Shown: piece after piece, positions 4,780 to 6,692 of the stretch
Numbering within the stretch: the first letter of the stretch is position 1
Layout of the letters: every line of letters starts with the position of its first letter
From: Oscillospiraceae bacterium
GTDB taxonomy: Bacteria > Bacillota > Clostridia > Oscillospirales > Ruminococcaceae
Assembly: GCA_900757485.1 (NCBI GenBank)
Contig: CAAEOA010000234.1
Location: 1 to 6,692 of the forward strand
Direction: 5' to 3'
DNA: 6,692 nucleotides
The notes under the pieces: generated by a model
Databases searched by the model: none
What the model was told of the DNA's origin: nothing
The model's input: only the letters and a program-made list of their open reading frames with translations
Translations under genes and position numbers: made by a program

Positions 4780-6159
4780 ATGGGTGGATCGTCAGAAGCC
4801 GCAGAGGTCGGCTGTCGAATCATCTCAACCGTAGACGTTCTAGTCGTTGGTGGCGGTCCTGCCGGGATCGGGGCCGCGGTCGGCGCGGCTTATCACGAAA
4901 ATTTGCGTGTGGCGATCGTTGACGAAGGCGGCTGCTTCGGAGGCGCGGTTCCAAAATCGTTGATCACCTTTGCAGAGGGCGGCGTTGTTTGCAGCGGTGA
5001 CCAGCTCTTGATTAAGGGCGTGTGGCAGCGCATCCAAGACGAAATGGTTCGCCGCGGCGGTGCGATCCCTGCGCACGAGCTGATCCATTCTAATAAGTAT
5101 TATCCGTTCGACCGTTCCCGCTGCGAAAAGGATCTTCAGCTCACGATTTTTGACCCGGAGTGCTTCAAGCTCGCCGCAGACGAGATTTTGACCTCCCATC
5201 CCAACATTCAACCCATCCTGTATACGCGCGCGGTCGCGCCGATTATGAGTGGAAACCGGGTTACCGGCGTTTATGTGGAAAACAGGGAGGGACGCGGCGC
5301 GATCCTGGCAAAGCGTGTGATCGACGCAACGGGGATGTCGTTCCTTTTGCGCGCAGCCGGCGCCGAATGCGTGTCAACGTGCGCCAACGCGCCGCACCGT
5401 CAGGGGCCGATCCTCGTCTTTTTCAGAGCCGGCGGGATCAGTGAGGTCACGCCGACCTACCGGCCTAACGTAACGGATGTGCCCTACGGCGCGATCAACC
5501 TCTTCCCGACGATGCGCGACCATGAATATCGGATCGAGATGACGCGGGCGCTCGGCGACGGAAGCAGCGTGGAGGATATGACCCGCGCTTCGATCGAATG
5601 TCGCCGCCAGATCCCGGAGATCATTGAATATCTGCGAAAGAACTGGTACGGCTGTGAGAATATCTACCTGATCGACTCGGGCAATGAGGCGCTGCCGATG
5701 TCTCTATATAAGCTGGTCGGCCGCCGGCCGGTGTGCGTGAATGACATGCTGAACGGCGTCGTCCCCGAGGACACAATCGCCCTCTGCGGCTACGGGATCG
5801 ACGTTCACAGCGCCGAAAAGGGCGGCCAGAATTACCTGCACTACCTCGAGCCGGGTCAATACTATGGCATTGGCTATGGCGCGCTTGTTCCCGCAAGCGA
5901 GGTCGAGAACATTCTGACCGCCGGGAAATCGGTTTCCTGCGAATCCGGCGCGGAGGCGGCGATCATGGCGACGGCGCTCAGCATGGCGACCGGCGAGGCG
6001 GCCGGAACGGCCAGCGCGCTCAGCATCTGTGACGATGTGCCGGTGCGCAGTGTCGATGTGAAAAAGCTCCGCGAGGCTCTGCGCAGGCAGGGAGCGCTCT
6101 TGGAGCCGGAAATACTTCCCGAGGCGCAGAAATACGATGAATACATATTTACCTATTAA
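4780..6159 (+). CDS. FAD-dependent oxidoreductase (FAD_oxidored family), first paralogue
   Basis: A 459-residue flavoenzyme with an N-terminal Rossmann fold: VDVLVVGGGPAGIGAA gives the GxGxxG motif G24-x-G26-xx-G29, and VAIVD ends in D48, the acidic residue that contacts the adenosine ribose of FAD. GG follows at 54-55. The middle carries SNKYYPFD (104-111) and a DPECFKLAADE segment. The C-terminal FAD-contacting block begins near N377 (NILTAGKS...GEAAGTASAL). This architecture matches Pfam FAD_oxidored (PF12831-type), whose members oxidise or reduce varied small molecules; the substrate cannot be deduced. No signal peptide is seen, so it is cytoplasmic. The start at ATG 4780 is preferred because AGGAGG ends 7 bases upstream; an ATG at 4774 lies only one base after it. 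It is the first gene of the divergent operon and is followed 24 bp later by a close paralogue, suggesting a heteromer or two successive oxidations. Confidence 0.93.
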   Translation: MGGSSEAAEVGCRIISTVDVLVVGGGPAGIGAAVGAAYHENLRVAIVDEGGCFGGAVPKSLITFAEGGVVCSGDQLLIKGVWQRIQDEMVRRGGAIPAHELIHSNKYYPFDRSRCEKDLQLTIFDPECFKLAADEILTSHPNIQPILYTRAVAPIMSGNRVTGVYVENREGRGAILAKRVIDATGMSFLLRAAGAECVSTCANAPHRQGPILVFFRAGGISEVTPTYRPNVTDVPYGAINLFPTMRDHEYRIEMTRALGDGSSVEDMTRASIECRRQIPEIIEYLRKNWYGCENIYLIDSGNEALPMSLYKLVGRRPVCVNDMLNGVVPEDTIALCGYGIDVHSAEKGGQNYLHYLEPGQYYGIGYGALVPASEVENILTAGKSVSCESGAEAAIMATALSMATGEAAGTASALSICDDVPVRSVDVKKLREALRRQGALLEPEILPEAQKYDEYIFTY

Positions 6160-6183
6160 GAATTATAAGGAGGACAAGACACG

Positions 6184-6692
6184 ATGAAAACAGTTAACAT
6201 TCCTGCAAAAGCCTGTCCCGTTGTCGACGAGGTCGATGTGTTGGTCGTAGGCGGCGGCGCGGCCGGCATCGGTGCGGCCATCGGCGCTGCGCAGTGCGGC
6301 GCATCGGTCGCGCTAGTCGAGTACTTCGGTGCGCTGGGCGGACTGCTGACAAACGGATATGTTACAAACTGCGAGGCGGGCGTGGCGATCTCCGGCGACA
6401 AGATCCTGATCAAGGGCGTTTTCGACAAGCTGGTCACGCGTATGGTCGAAAAGGGCGGCGCGATTCGCGGCTACGACCTGATCCGCTCGAACAAGTATTA
6501 TCCGTTCGATACCTCGCGCTGCGAAAACGATCTGCAGATCACGCCGTGGGATCCCGAGGCATTCAAGCTCTCCGCCGATGAGCTGATGGCGGAGCACGGC
6601 GTAAAGGTGTATTTCTACACGCAATTCACCGAGATCCTCAAGGAGGGCAACAAGGTGGTCGGCGGCGTGATCGAGAATCGCTCCGGGCGTCA
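6184..6692 (+). CDS. FAD-dependent oxidoreductase, second paralogue (cut by window end)
   Basis: The first 169 codons of a second FAD_oxidored-type enzyme; the frame is open at the window edge. AAGGAGG (6167-6173) lies 10 bases before the ATG, and the gene follows its paralogue by 24 bp, so they are co-transcribed. The nucleotide-binding motif is VDVLVVGGGAAGIGAA (G23, G25, G28) with E46 at the end of the second strand and GG at 52-53. SNKYYPFD (102-109), SRCENDLQ and DPEAFKLSADE align with the first enzyme almost without gaps; roughly half the residues agree over the shared part, so the pair arose by duplication. Differences cluster just after the GG: here LLTNGYVTNCEAG, in the first copy AVPKSLITFAEGG. 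That region lines the flavin and substrate pocket in this fold, so the two probably differ in substrate or in catalytic competence. Confidence 0.92.
   Translation, partial: MKTVNIPAKACPVVDEVDVLVVGGGAAGIGAAIGAAQCGASVALVEYFGALGGLLTNGYVTNCEAGVAISGDKILIKGVFDKLVTRMVEKGGAIRGYDLIRSNKYYPFDTSRCENDLQITPWDPEAFKLSADELMAEHGVKVYFYTQFTEILKEGNKVVGGVIENRSGR

Noticed and set aside
1..6692. CRISPR array, transposase or riboswitch
   Set aside because: No regularly spaced repeats, no transposase motif, and no recognisable aptamer sequence in the leaders; the conserved leader element is explained by operators.

Overview
The window looks like a stretch of chromosome from a moderately GC-rich Firmicute, most likely an anaerobic Clostridia-type gut bacterium. 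The grounds are strong AGGAGG-type ribosome binding sites, consensus TTGACA/TATAAT promoters, a LacI/PurR-type regulator, and remnants of a MOBP-type mobile element. No species can be named from the sequence alone.

Left part (1-1790): a tRNA-Ala(CGC) gene with a downstream terminator is followed by a graveyard of mobile-element debris. This comprises a small ORF with a strong ribosome site, an AT-richer C-terminal remnant of a UvrD-like helicase (minus strand), and a 15-bp perfect hairpin. It continues with the C-terminal part of an unidentified protein with a PcrA/UvrD-tail-like barrel (minus strand), a short plus-strand fragment of a gene that precedes relaxases, and the N-terminal 142 codons of a MOBP relaxase that stops abruptly. 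None of these genes is complete. At least two breakpoints can be placed, near 1276-1283 and at 1786/1787.

Right part (1787-6692): an apparently intact divergent regulon. On the minus strand a LacI-family repressor is followed, 12 bp later, by a 555-residue fusion of vicinal-oxygen-chelate (VOC, glyoxalase-fold) modules to a complete PfkB/fructokinase-type sugar kinase. On the plus strand lie two tandem paralogous FAD-dependent oxidoreductases of the FAD_oxidored type, the second cut by the window end. The 250-bp divergent region carries two near-perfect promoters. Each has a CG-centred LacI-type operator at or just after its predicted start site, and the three 12-bp operator elements share one consensus. 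One repressor therefore probably controls both arms and itself.

Taken together, the right part reads as an inducible small-molecule (probably sugar or sugar-derivative) catabolic cassette: oxidation by the FAD enzymes, a possible metal-dependent VOC step, and phosphorylation by the kinase fused to it. The substrate cannot be told from the sequence. The VOC-PfkB fusion, the operator architecture and a Leu-to-Phe change in the repressor hinge are the most notable observations.
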